Of a DNA stretch of 64,000 nucleotides, positions 44,800 to 55,204 are shown piece by piece (within the stretch, counting starts at the first letter, position 1; each line of letters opens with the position of its first letter). The stretch is taken from NCBI GenBank assembly GCA_021234155.1, contig JAJEKV010000403.1:124001-188000 (forward strand), written 5' to 3'. Below the pieces are notes generated by a model. It made no database searches. It saw only the letters and a list, made by a program, of their open reading frames with translations, and had not been told where the DNA came from. Source of the stretch: Isoetes taiwanensis (taxonomy: Eukaryota; Streptophyta; Lycopodiopsida; Isoetales; Isoetaceae). A program made the translations under genes and the position numbers.

Positions 44800-45841
44800 A
44801 ATAATATTTAATGGGTTTGTTGTGAATTAAGTTCCCAATGGTATAATTTCGTTACGAAGTTAATGTATCTGAAAAGACTAACGATGTGAATAAGATAGTT
44901 ATAATAGAGGAATACATTTTCAATACAAAGGCATCACTTCAAAAGCAGTCTTAAATTTTGCCAATTTGAATATCCACACAACAAATAAATTGAACAGAGT
45001 CCCTCTAGATATTAGAGGCAAGGTGTCAACATATATTGAAGGTTTTGAGCAACTGCAGACTGCCAAAAAGACCCAACATGAATTTCAATACTTGACAACG
45101 AAATACGGAATATATATGACAAGGAGGGGTTCTTGAGCACCAAAAAATGATCAAGAACTATTAAGTGGGCATGATTTAAATCCAGAAATGATAAGAGAAA
45201 TAGATTACATTGCATAAATGTGCTACAAATATGTGTGTAGCATGCTGACATGTGTTAAAAATTCTACGTGCAATTATTAGGTTTGCAAGATTTCCTTTTA
45301 GAAAAGACGCAAACATATTCAAATACAAAGCATAGTAATAAAGGCTACATCTGTAGTGTAAAGGATCATTATTATCCCATAACAAATATATTATATATTA
45401 GATATCTGCATACTATGTCTAATGATATAATGTACTATCTTTGAAACAATCAATCCAAATCTACTTGCATTCCATTTTTACAATGCCTCAGAGCTTTTCA
45501 AAGTATTTAAGTAGTACACATCTTCTGCGGTGCACATCTGTATCTAGTAAAGCATATTAAATATAATATCCTCTAACCTGTTTTAGATAGAAGAGATCAT
45601 GTGTCAGTTTGCAGGCATGAACATACTTGCATTGTCTCTGCCTTATCTTGCAAGCTTGCAACAACTCCAAATGACTGAGTAGTAAACAACCACGTCTCTT
45701 GCTCAACAAATTTCGGTGATACATAACAAACTGTTGCGTTGATGCTATTCTAACTACTCTCAGATGCAAAAAGGAAGAATAGAAGACTCCCACGAGAGGT
45801 TCACAAAGGCTTTACTCTTGCTAAATGGAAGTATATACAGT
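44800..45841. other. no gene recognised
   Basis: Short frames only. Confidence 0.4.
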
Positions 45842-46045
45842 CTATGAAAGACCCATCAAGTTGCATGGTAGAATTCTGTTTAGACTTGAATATAAATGAA
45901 TGAAAATTTTCCTCATTTGCTTAGATTCCTTTCCATAGTGGCTGAAAGCCACCCCCTGGTGTTGATAGAACATGATTTGGCTTGTTGCAGACTGGAGTCT
46001 AGAGGAAAAAACATCATCTTCCTTAAGAACCTCCTTGGCCATATT
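45842..46045 (-). pseudogene. cytochrome P450 fragment (helix B-C region)
   Basis: The minus strand encodes AKEVLKEDDVFSSRLQSATS followed by QIMFYQHQGVAFSHYGKESK and QMRKI. This matches the region of plant CYP71-type P450s from the FSSR motif to the helix C motif WxxxRK, which helps bind the heme propionates. The conserved Trp of that motif is replaced by Ser here. Neither the I-helix, ExxR nor heme-cysteine motifs follow, and stops interrupt the sequence upstream. It is a truncated relic on the same strand as the two fragments to its right. Confidence 0.7.
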
Positions 46046-46324
46046 ACCATTCTACACCAACTACCTAGAAGCAATCTGCTGGATTAACCCCTGTTCCTCT
46101 CAAACTTTATTCCAAAAGTGGAAGACGTTAAGTAGCAAAACCTTGAGGAAGATCAAATAGAACTGTGTGCTTGTGTCCTGCTATAGGAAAAATCTAAAGA
46201 CATGAGCATGAACTAATTCATCTTCATTGAAAAGTAATCAAGTTCCATACCTCTGGATCAGAACCTAGTTCCTCAAATTGGACGGAGCAGAACCAGGAGA
46301 TAAATAAAGGCACCACAGCGTCAT

Positions 46325-46534
46325 TTACCAGGTATTAATCATATCCAGCTTTGTGAAAATCCCAAAGCAATAAGAAATTTGTTGCATCGCTGTAGATGAG
46401 CCATGCATTAAGCCTAGCCAAAAAAACCAAGAAAATGTCTGCCACGCTGGGAGAATGTCTACCACGCTGAACTCCCAGGAGCCACGTTTGATCTCAAACC
46501 TCTGCTTTTGCAAATCAGATCCAGTGAACGCCAA
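46325..46534 (-). pseudogene. possible second P450-derived fragment
   Basis: A 69-codon minus-strand frame contains GSWEFSVVDILPAWQTFSW, reminiscent of the FSVxDLFP segment of CYP71-type P450s (between helices F and G). If so, it lies upstream of a fragment that should precede it, so the pieces are out of order. The match is short. An unrelated origin is possible. Confidence 0.3.
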
Positions 46535-46799
46535 AATATGGAAAGGCCTTTATTCCTTTTGCTTTTGCATCTCTGTCTCCTCACCTTGTATCTTATGGTC
46601 AAGAGCTTGTGGAGCTTGTAGAGCCGCGGGGGATTGGTTCTAGAGCAAGAAAAAGCCTCTCAAATTCCAGAGAAAATGGAAAATAGGATAACAGTCACAT
46701 AGGAGAAGGAAGAAGTGCCAAGACCCTTCCAGACCCATATACAGCCAGGATCTCTCTCCATATCCAGACCAGATCTGCCAGAGCAGAACTCCGCTCCAT

Positions 46800-47026
46800 C
46801 TGCAAGGGGTTACATTTGCTTCATTCCAATATGATAAAAGACCCTGTGGATCGCTGAACATGCCCTTTTTAAAAGCAAGCAAGGCCTGGCCGTCGGACTT
46901 GAGCGCCATAGCTGAGCTTGGAAGAAGCAAAAGTAGGATGAAAGGGGCAAGAGCCGGATTGCTTGCAGGGGAAGAACGGGCAATCCTTCCAGCCAATTTT
47001 GAAGCCGTCACTTCTTTTTTTTTCAT
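46800..47026 (-). pseudogene. leucine-rich-repeat receptor kinase, first-exon fragment
   Basis: The minus-strand frame starting at 47026 encodes a hydrophobic signal-like stretch (APFILLLLLPSSAMAL), then SDGQALLAFKKGMFSDPQGL and LSYWNEANVTPCRWSGV. This is the LRR N-terminal cap that begins plant LRR receptor kinases. The second cap cysteine, expected just after WSGV, is not in frame, and no LRR units or kinase domain follow. The signal peptide and cap agree with family architecture, so this is an exon 1 relic cut off after the cap. Confidence 0.65.
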
Positions 47027-47412
47027 TTTTTTTCAAAGACACGTGTCTCTCCCAGGTTTTTTTTGCATCAAAGAAAATAGAAAGAAGCAAAAAAGAAACA
47101 CGCTTTATATATGAGTGATTAGCTAGGAATCATTTGAGATGGGACTTAGAATAGTCTTATTTATTGGATCACAAACTATTCTCTTTGCTCTGCCTTATAT
47201 TTTGAATACAACAACACAAACCATTCTCATTTTCTTGTTCACATCTCAGAACTATTGCTTGTCATAAATACCTTGTTCATTACAATAATTATAACCAATG
47301 TTCTAAATGTCTAAGATGATTTTCGTGTAGCACAAGTATAAAAGCGTGTGTCGGCAATATACTTTGGTCAATCATATTCATACATGTTCATGCATCACGA
47401 TGTAACATAATG
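47027..47412. other. no gene recognised
   Basis: Contains CAAAGACACGTGTCTCTCCC at about 47034, the inverse of a word at 31605. Otherwise AT-rich. Confidence 0.4.
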
Positions 47413-47421
47413 ACCAAAAGG

Positions 47422-47449
47422 AAGGAAGGAAGGAAGGAAGGAAGGAAGG
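47422..47449 (-). repeat. (TTCC)n tail of the LINE
   Basis: Seven GGAA/GAAG units on the plus strand, i.e. (TTCC)n at the 3' end of the minus-strand LINE. It probably arose during target-primed reverse transcription. Confidence 0.8.
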
Positions 47450-47843
47450 TATTTTTATCGTCCACGGAGACCCGGTCGGTCCTATGGAACCCAATACAAA
47501 AGCCCAGCCAGCGGATTACTACCGGGATTAAAACCCCTTTCCGAAGGGTTTTCGAGGGAAAAACGCGGGCGCAATCGGCCCACCGACAAACTGTTCCAAT
47601 ATCACGAAATGCACAAACACACAAATATATACACTCATGTACCGTACCCATAGTGTGCGACAAAAGTAGCCAAAGGGGCAAAGGTGGGCTCGCAGATCCG
47701 GTACCTCGAATGTACGACCCCGCAGCACGTCGGCCGGTGTGTTCATCGGCAAATGTAGGGGGCAAGTCCTACGCACTAAGGGAACGTGATCGGCCCGGAC
47801 CGACCGAATCTTTGGGCAACTCTGGAAAGTGTGAGACTCATCC

Positions 47844-48197
47844 TCAATGGCACCCGTTTGGTAAAGACCGACAGAGCCTGTCCCGGCGGGGCTCCCAATC
47901 CACCGCCGTCTCAATGCGGAGATGGTGGGCACCTGTGCGAATGGAAGTAATGAGTCTGCGCTTTTCAGGGTATTTGGGAACGCAGTAGAGCCGTGGGCCC
48001 CGCCAACGCGGGGTTGATGTGCTCCTTGTAATGGGTCGTTTTGACTGCTCTAGAGCGTCGGGGTCCCGAGCTTGCCAAGGAAGCAAGCGTCCGGATATCC
48101 CCGCGCAGGTCATCCACGATCGACCTCGTGTGTCGGCAAGAAGCGACCGCTCCTGCACATTCCATCTGGCGAACCACCGATATCTCTTACCCTCCAA
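47844..48197 (-). pseudogene. LINE ORF2 C-terminal region
   Basis: The longest frame here encodes PEKRRLITSIRTGAHHLRIE and a following cysteine (DRLCRSLPNG). The adjacent frame continues IEDESHTFQSCPKIRS, so a frameshift separates the two halves of the Cys/His motif. This region follows the reverse transcriptase in ORF2 of many LINEs. Confidence 0.75.
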
Positions 48198-48589
48198 CGG
48201 GCCCGAGCGCTGTGGGCCCTATTGCCCACCGGCGTAAGCCGGTCTTTGGGAGCGAACATCACCCATATTAACCACTTTCGAAAATAGATGATGTGTCTAT
48301 CAAGGGTCGCTCATCGAAGTGGCAAGAATCGATTTCTCGGCCCGAGAATCGATGAGGGGGGAAGGTTTCACCCCAAGTGCGTGCCAAAAATGCCTTCCGC
48401 ACTGCTCCAAGTCATTCCAGTGTCGCCAAAGAGACGACCGGGCCCAAACCCTCGACCCCCATACGAGAGAAGGACATGCTTTCGACCGACCAAAGCGGAT
48501 GTGCCCGATGGCCCCAATCATAGAGCTCACGGTGGCAAGTTGTTACGCATGGCATAAAGCGCTTTCGGTACCATTTCACCGCAAGGATG

Positions 48590-48845
48590 GGCGTCGGGGA
48601 ACTCCACCCCTAGGTACTTGTAGGTGGGCGTGACCTCTACAAGGCGTCCTCAATATGTGAGTGTAGAGGCGTGGGGTGGCGTGAAGAGGATATGAGAACC
48701 ACCCTCGTCTTGGCGGATTCACGCGCATGTCTCAGAGTAGCGGCGAGGAATGTGTCTAGGGCACACGAGATGAGACCGCATAGCTTAAAGGGTGTGGGCG
48801 GAAGGTCAATATCGTCTGCATAGATGTGGCCGGATGACACGTCAA
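48590..48845 (-). pseudogene. LINE ORF2 reverse transcriptase, active-site part
   Basis: The minus strand encodes HIYADDIDLPPTPFKLCGLI with the catalytic Asp pair, then KTRVVLISSS and, in another frame, EVTPTYKYLGVEF. These correspond to reverse transcriptase blocks 5-7. Frameshifts separate the blocks. Confidence 0.8.
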
Positions 48846-50429
48846 AAAGCTATATGCCATCCCCATGCTTTCGATGCGCTAGGGCTCTAAGCGGTCAATG
48901 TAGAGGCCAAAAGTGTTGGTGAGAGGGGCAACAGCTACCTGGGGCCCGTCTCTTGGTGAATGCTTGGCCCGTCGGTGCATCCTGCCAAAACAACTCTCAT
49001 CTGACCTGTATATGGCATTACGCACAAAGGCGGTGGCAGCCCCGATTGATGCAGTCTAGCCTATAGCTTTTTCTCGGGGGGCCGTATCGAAAGCCGAAGT
49101 CCACAAAGCTGACAATACAAGTCCTGCCCGATGGTTTCAAATTTGTCTTCAATCGGTGCCAGCGATTGTAAAGATATGGTCAACCGTTGAGTGCGTGGGG
49201 TCTAAAAGCCTCCTTGTGTGAGGGCTCGCACATCTGTTGCCTCTGCCAATAGTCAGCTATTTGCTTCGAGAATACCCGATAGCGGTTTGGCAAATCTTGA
49301 GCCCGACCATGATCGTCATTAATTGGCGGACGGATTAGGTTCCGCCACGCCTTGTGAATGGGGACAACCGCTTGTGGTCCATTGCCTGGAAACCTTCCTA
49401 CAATGCTCTGTTGAATAGGGTAGTGCGGATCGGCACCCGGTACCGCCCATTTGAGTAACTTTCGGCACGCATACCATCGAGGTCACCGCCTTCCCATTAG
49501 CCACCGCAGCGTGTGCCCTCCACAACAATATCCTCCTCCGCGAGAACCAATGGGGGCCATCCCCGTGGGGGTATGGTCCCGGTGGGTCATAGAGGCTGCT
49601 TTGCAAATCTTTGCTCCCCACGGTGTGTGATGTCCCCGTAGGGTGGGCTGGCCTTGAAGCACTCGTGCCAAATGGTTCGAGGATGAGTGTCAGCAGCCGA
49701 ACATCTCCCCACGGTGCCGGGCAAGGTGCTTGGCTTTGTCTCCTTTGGATGGGCGTGGTAATCGCGTGTGGTGGCCTCGCAGTGGGTACCGGATCGAGCG
49801 TGGACGGAGCCGGCTTGCATTCTTTACACTCCGCATCAAACCACCCGGTTCTACGGAAAGGTTGCCGGCCCCCGAAAGTGGCGACATGGGGAGGGGGTTT
49901 TGCCAAAAACCCGGCCCGGCATCAGATCCCGTAATAGCTCGATCAACTGGTACATCTGGCAGGGGGTCCGAAATTCTTTGGCGAGCGTCCATGAGCATCT
50001 CGGCGTAGTCCTCGCTGCTCATAATCCGGTCAAGGCCCGAGGATGGCGAGGGCATGGCATAGTGGGGTTCTGGCGGCTTGCCAAGCCATGTCCAAATAAA
50101 GTGGGGGAGGTGATGCAGATCGACCTCCTCATCCCACTATCGGTGCCCACCGTAAAGCGCCCGATGAGATGCATATCTTGCAACTCACTGAGCACATACC
50201 ACACAAGACCCTCCCGCTGATTATCATGTCCATGGTGCACTTGTGAGAAGCGGGACCCTTGGCGGCCATTGCAAATTATCAAGTCAAAAATACCGTTATA
50301 GCGGGGAACAAGGTCACAAAGCCAAAGTGACTGGCTGTCATCCGATCCTCATGGCCGGGTTGCCCTCTGCCGGGCGTAAGCTGCCGCAGGACATCGTCGG
50401 CCGAGGGGGTCAAGTCTCATGGGATCGCT

Positions 50430-50960
50430 TTACTCCCCGTGCATTGAAATCCCCAAGAAGGACGAACCCTACCCAACCGTTAGGCCGTTGTGGGCGTCAT
50501 CATATAGATCGACATAAGGGTCCATCCTATCCCGGACGGAGTGGCTGCGATAGAAGGTGCTTTCTGAGGGAAATAATAGGCGTTAGAAAAGAGGGTTTGC
50601 CATGGGTATTATGCACACGCGAACCCACAAGTACCGTTAGGTTCGCCTTTCTTCTCGAGGGTAAATCAATGTGCTGTTGTCCTAAGAGTAGCAAGGTAAC
50701 CCCACCATCGCCTCTCGTCCCTGCATGTGTATTGAAGACCGAGAAATGTTGGTAACCCACAGATCGTAGCCCGCGGCTCCATATGCTCCTATGTTCCATG
50801 AGAAAGATGAGATCCATATCGCCGCCATTTTGAAGTTGAGACCGTCCCCTTTCGCCAAGGGAAGCCTCGACAATTCCATGAGACCACCCGGAGGCAACAC
50901 CCTATTTGTCGCTAAGAAGCTGGTATGCTACCGAAAGTCGCTGGGAGTGACTCGGAAACG
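50430..50960 (-). pseudogene. LINE ORF2 endonuclease (AP-endonuclease type)
   Basis: The minus strand encodes DLIFLMEHRS, GYQHFSVFNTHAGTRGDGGV and, further down, LLGDFNARG, which includes the GDFN metal-binding motif. The order and spacing fit the N-terminal nuclease of ORF2 that nicks the target. Multiple frames are needed to read it. Confidence 0.75.
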
Positions 50961-51119
50961 AGGCCGCAGTGGAGAAGTAGATGGGATGGAGGCATGTGGC
51001 CACGAGAGGGCGGGTCGTGGAGGGAGCAGTGGGAGTAGGAGCAGAGAAGGTAATCGGTCGAGTAGCGCAAGGGCCATCGCTCAAATGAAAGCAAGAAAGT
51101 GTGTCATGTAAAAAATGCA

Positions 51120-52265
51120 TCCCCGGCCTAACCAATCCCGGCGACCCCTGGTGGTGGATGTTCCTCCTGACTCTATTAAAGCTTCTTGTCTCATAAGTAA
51201 GCCTCCCCGTTGTGCGTGTGTGGGAGGTCCCGCCTAATGCATGTGGACTGCCCCTTCACATCTCTGCCCCAAGCACATGGCATCACGCACTGCGCATCCC
51301 CAAACCGCCAATATGATGGAAGGCATACACATACAATGAGCCCCACGGCTGCAATGTCGGCAGAAATGTGAGCTGGCCCGTGGTCATCATCCCATCTAAT
51401 GTGTGTCTCTACAAGCTGGGCTTGTGGCTCTCCCTCTCCCTCTCACATGCCTCTGACTACCGGGGACAGGTGGCTCCTCCGTCAAGGCCTCTTGAGTTCC
51501 CCTCAAGGCTCAAGGGGTCAGCAGGGAGGGCTGGGCTCGGCTGTGGTGGTGGTGGTGGTGGCTGGGATGTGAGTGCGGTGGCTTGGAGTGTGTAGCAACA
51601 AGGCCGTCCCCGTCACACGTGCCCAGGCTGCTGGTAGCTGTCCGGGAGGCCGCTGCCCCCTACTGCAGGAAGTCGAGCCTCGCCTCTGTGGCCCGCTGCT
51701 GCTTGGCTATCTCTTTGTCCGCGACCGCAGCCTGACTATGAACCCCGATAGGAGACCTCGGCCTATCTATGGATGGCTGCGAACCCTGAGCTCGTGCTCG
51801 GGAGTAGCGGGCATGCTCGAGCCCCAACATCACCGCCCGTCAGGCTGAAGCTTTGCCGCCCGTCGTCTCTAAAGAACCCGAAGCCGCATGCGGCTGTCTG
51901 CAAGAGCGGCCTGGGCCTCGATGCCATGGTGGTGGCTTCACAACCCTCGATCAAGTCGTGACACCGGTGACCATTGTCTCGCATTGCGCCCTCCCTCTCC
52001 CATTGTCATGGTGTCCGTGAGTGATGAACCACGTAGTCTAGGCGGCCCGCATGTCGATGAGCTCCCGCCCGCCCCGCTGCCGTTCGAAGTGTGCCAGGCC
52101 AAGGCCATCTTCTACGTGTTGTGTGCGGGTCTCCAGGCCTGTAGTGCGGTTCTTCTCGACCACCAGTTGCCTTCTGAGCACATGGGTTGCCGAGGACTCC
52201 ATCTCCACTGCCATGACACGCTTAGTAGAAAAAAGGAACCTAATTACTTCCAAGTGTCTTCTCTA
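51120..52265 (-). pseudogene. LINE 5' part, probable ORF1
   Basis: GC-rich, with a zinc-knuckle remnant CX2CX4H at 51336-51365 and Arg/Ser-rich short frames. A coiled-coil-like frame (52038-52253) precedes it. A start codon cannot be fixed. The 5' end is set by the change in composition and the candidate target duplication. Confidence 0.5.
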
Positions 52266-52342
52266 GTAATATAATGGACATCTTAAATTTTGACATCTGG
52301 TGACGAGTGCCCGACATTGCTGGACAGAAGTAAAAATATAAG

Positions 52343-52640
52343 TTAATGTGAGGCATTTGGTTCGATTGAATAGATGATGATAAACGGAATGAAATCAATT
52401 AGATTGTAGCTGGGTGGGTTTGGATGTTTCAAATCTTCTGGAAATGTATTTTTGTACACGTCCATGCCCTCTACTTTTCTCTTATATTTTATAGGCCCAA
52501 ATGTTTTCTCCTGTATTGCAAAGGCAAAAGGGGTTGGTTCAATGTTTGAGTAGAATTGTACTTCAAATGAGAAGGCATCATCATGTGGCACAAATAGCAT
52601 ATATATTTCATCATCATTATCAATGCTAAGTCTCTATCTA
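52343..52640 (-). CDS. unrecognised coding-like segment
   Basis: The minus-strand frame encodes IDNDDEIYMLFVPHDDAFSF and continues with QFYSNIEPTPFAFAIQEKTF and KHPNPPSYNLIDFIPF to a stop at 52343, about 95 codons in all. The composition is protein-like and non-repetitive, and no transposon domain is evident. It lies between a LINE and a copia fragment. It may be an exon relic. Confidence 0.35.
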
Positions 52641-52859
52641 ACAAGAGCACATATATTGGCTCATAGGTCTTTTGAGTTGAATTATATAGTGGTTCATCAT
52701 GGTCAATTGCTAAAGAACAATCTCATGTACAAAAAGATGTATTGAGTCTTCACACAACTACTATGGCATACATATAGCTAGTAAGGATTTCATTAAATTG
52801 TTTAAACAATTGTACAATGAGCAAAGCTAGTGTTAGCACAATCTCTCCCCCCAAATGCT

Positions 52860-53128
52860 ATACTGCAATAAATATTGCACGTTGAGAGCATGCATTTGTG
52901 ATTAAATGCAAACGTAGTTACAGAAGGAAGTGTCATGCAAACAAAACATGTCATAAGACAACAGGTCAATGAAGAAATATTAGAACTCAAGTTTGTGAGG
53001 CTAGACGAGATGGTAGCTGATATATTTACTAAAGCACTAGCCCGAGACAATTTTGAGAAGCATAGAAGTTCTCTAGGATTGGTTGAGATAACTTCTGAAG
53101 GCTTTGGAAAACTTTGTCTGAGTGAGAG
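52860..53128 (+). mobile_element. Ty1/copia polyprotein C-terminus (RNase H end)
   Basis: The plus strand encodes QTKHVIRQQVNEEILELKFV followed by RLDEMVADIFTKALARDNFE and KHRSSLGLVEI. This is the C-terminal RNase H tail of plant copia polyproteins, including the VADIFTKxL signature. Upstream, YCNKYC may be the mutated CDN block. The frame ends near 53156, at the expected junction with the 3' LTR. Only the last 90 residues survive. Confidence 0.85.
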
Positions 53129-53310
53129 TGTTGGAGAGACGTCGGGTAAGGCATGATCCTCCTTAAGGGATGTGCCCTTTTGCCCATCTATAAGCCACGG
53201 TTGGGGCTATTCCAACTAGCATAATTCCATGCCTTATTTTTGTTCTCCTTCAGTTGCTTGCTTTTGTGATAGGACAAACCTTCGTTTTAAAAAATAACTA
53301 ATTGACAGGA
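53129..53310 (+). repeat. probable start of a copia 3' LTR
   Basis: TGTTGGAGAG at 53129 follows the purine-rich GTGAGAG directly after the polyprotein, as in copia elements. The right end is not fixed. An ATTGACA near 53308 is one candidate. Confidence 0.4.
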
Positions 53311-54514
53311 ATAAAGGAAATAGATTCTGCATCAGATGCTCTTGTAGAGGTCAAATTCATATTTAGCTTCCATTTTGCTCTTGTGCGCATGAAACATGGC
53401 TTATTGACGAATTTTTTTTCAAGGATTGAAAGGAAAAAGAAAGACCATACTGGTAATATAAAGCCATGCCAAACAGAGCAATGTTCTTGCATGCCAATAG
53501 GCCTAACAAATTATTTGTCCTGGAAAAGAAGCAACGCCCAGGAAGTGCTCAACTGGTTTTCCTCCCACCCTTTCACAATAGCCTGCACTAATTACTGGCA
53601 TCTATAGCTTATTAGCCATGTACTTAGAATGCCTCGATTTATCCTACCCCTGATTACCGAGATTCTCCAGCTAAATCGGCCTGATACCACCTGGATCGGC
53701 GATGCATTCTGTTACCAAGATCCTCATCGTGAAGGTTCTTCAGATCCTGCTGCCATTGATTCGATGAACAGAAAAGGTTTTCTCTCTTAGTTTTGGCCCA
53801 CCCAACCGAAGCCAACCAATTGGACCTGTGGGTTTAGTGGTTCTTGCTTTCTTACTAACCACTAACGTTCTAATTAAAGTTCTAAATGACATACATTAGC
53901 CATGAATGAAAAAAGCATCCCCTATCGATATTTTCTAATTTTGTTACAAAAGCTACCATTTAGCAACAAAGCCCTTCCCATAGCTTCTTCTAATATGAGT
54001 TTGGCTTATATCAACAATAGACAACACTTTCCTGCTACCATTTTTTGTTTGTATTAGAGGACATCCGGTAGTGGGAATAGCATTGTTGCTATCAACCGAA
54101 CATGACATAAGGCAATAGCATAGATTCAAATCCTGCATGTTATTAAGCCGAAATGCATGCAATACTGCTATGCATTTTCCTAATTTGTAATTGAGTTGGT
54201 ATAGGAAAATGTGTTCTTTAACACACACCCCCCCTCCCCCCAACACACAAAAAAAATGCAAGGGAGTCGGGAAAGAGAAATGTCTGCGGCGTAATGTGCT
54301 TTAAGGTTGTTAGAGATTATTTTTCTTCTAATTTTTACGCCATGGCATTCGGCAGCATCCATAGGAAAGAAATATTATAAAAAGGTAGATCATCATAGAA
54401 AGGTAGATTTACATATGAGTGATATTAATGAAATATTATAGAGAGTAGGCCTCGTATATTAGACAACAAGTTTTTCCACATTGTTGTAATCATACGTATA
54501 TACTATAAAGTGTT
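53311..54514. other. no gene recognised
   Basis: A plus-strand frame at 53302-53607 has no recognisable domain. Nothing else was seen. Confidence 0.4.
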
Positions 54515-55163
54515 TTAATTGCGGCCATCACGTCCATGGGGACGATCAAAGCCAGGACCATATCCAGGTCCCGCCGTGCACAAAGCCGTGCCCAAAGCCG
54601 TGGCTATATCCGCCCGTGGACCACCAAGTATTTTATGGGCCTTCAATGCGATGGTCTCCACCATAACCCCCACCATGACCACCACCATAGCCACCACCAT
54701 GACCTCCACCATAGCCCCATAACCCCCAAAAAGATGACCATAACCGCCTCCACCCATATAGTTACGCCATGATTTCCGGGTTTTGCACATCCAACTTAGC
54801 TTTATTTTCTCCAACATGGCTACCACCATGACCACCACCATGGCCACCACCATGACCACCACCATAGCCACCACCATAACCTCCACCATGACCACCATAA
54901 CTGCCTCCACCCATATAGGTAGGCTCATGATTCTTTGTCTCAAAATCCAACTTCGCTTCATTTTCTTCAACACGGCTACCACCATGGCCACCACCATGAC
55001 CACCACCATGACCACCGTAACCACCTCTATGGTCATATGTAGGCTCATGGTTCTGCACCTGCACATTCGACTTCGCTTCATCTTCTTCATGAGTAGCGGC
55101 CGAAGCAATAGCCAGTGCCATCACCAAGGTGGAAAAGAGCAGTATAGACCAAATGCGCCCCAT
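54515..55163 (-). pseudogene. glycine-rich secreted protein gene with frameshifts
   Basis: The minus-strand ATG at 55163 starts MGRIWSILLF, a clear signal peptide ending near SAATHEED. Then come repeats of an acidic linker (NEAKLDFETKNHEPTY) and a Gly/His/Tyr-rich block (GGHGGGYGGG). About three linker-block units are visible, as in plant glycine-rich cell-wall proteins. The frame opened at 55163 stops at 54762. Conserved repeats continue in the other frames down to a GPGFDRPHGRDGRN terminus with a stop at 54515, so at least three one-base shifts are needed to read the whole protein. A TATAAATT lies at 55197-55204, 34 bp upstream of the ATG. The gene is either a recent pseudogene or intact with assembly indels. 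Confidence 0.75.
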
Positions 55164-55196
55164 CTCGGCTTTACAATGGTACAAATATTGTCCTCC

Positions 55197-55204
55197 AATT
55201 TATA
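55197..55204 (-). promoter_or_regulatory. TATA box of the glycine-rich protein gene
   Basis: TATAAATT on the minus strand, 34 bp upstream of the predicted ATG, which implies a very short 5' untranslated leader. Confidence 0.5.

Larger units (their letters stand above)
47413..52265 (-). mobile_element. near full-length LINE with (TTCC)n 3' tail
   Basis: A GC-rich block of 4.85 kb is flanked by GTAACATAATG (47402-47412) and GTAATATAATG (52266-52276), a likely 11-bp target duplication with one mismatch. On the minus strand, from 5' to 3', it shows a gag-like zinc-knuckle remnant (FCRHCSRGAH, about 51336-51365), an endonuclease (DLIFLMEHRS near 50810, LLGDFNARG near 50460), a reverse transcriptase (IYADDI near 48820, then EVTPTYKYLGVEF near 48610) and a C-terminal zinc-finger region (RRLITSIRTGAHHLRIET near 47950, IEDESHTFQSCP near 47840). 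The 3' end is (TTCC)n rather than poly(A). ORFs are broken by many small indels, so it is inactive. A second decayed copy lies at 57480-59130. Confidence 0.85.

Noticed and set aside
47410-51111. Long plus-strand frames in the GC-rich block
   Set aside because: Antisense to a recognisable LINE. Open because of high GC content, and they match no domain.
54515-55108. 197-codon minus-strand frame rich in Met and Val
   Set aside because: Shadow of the glycine-rich repeats read one base off. Only its last 20 or so residues fall in the true frame.
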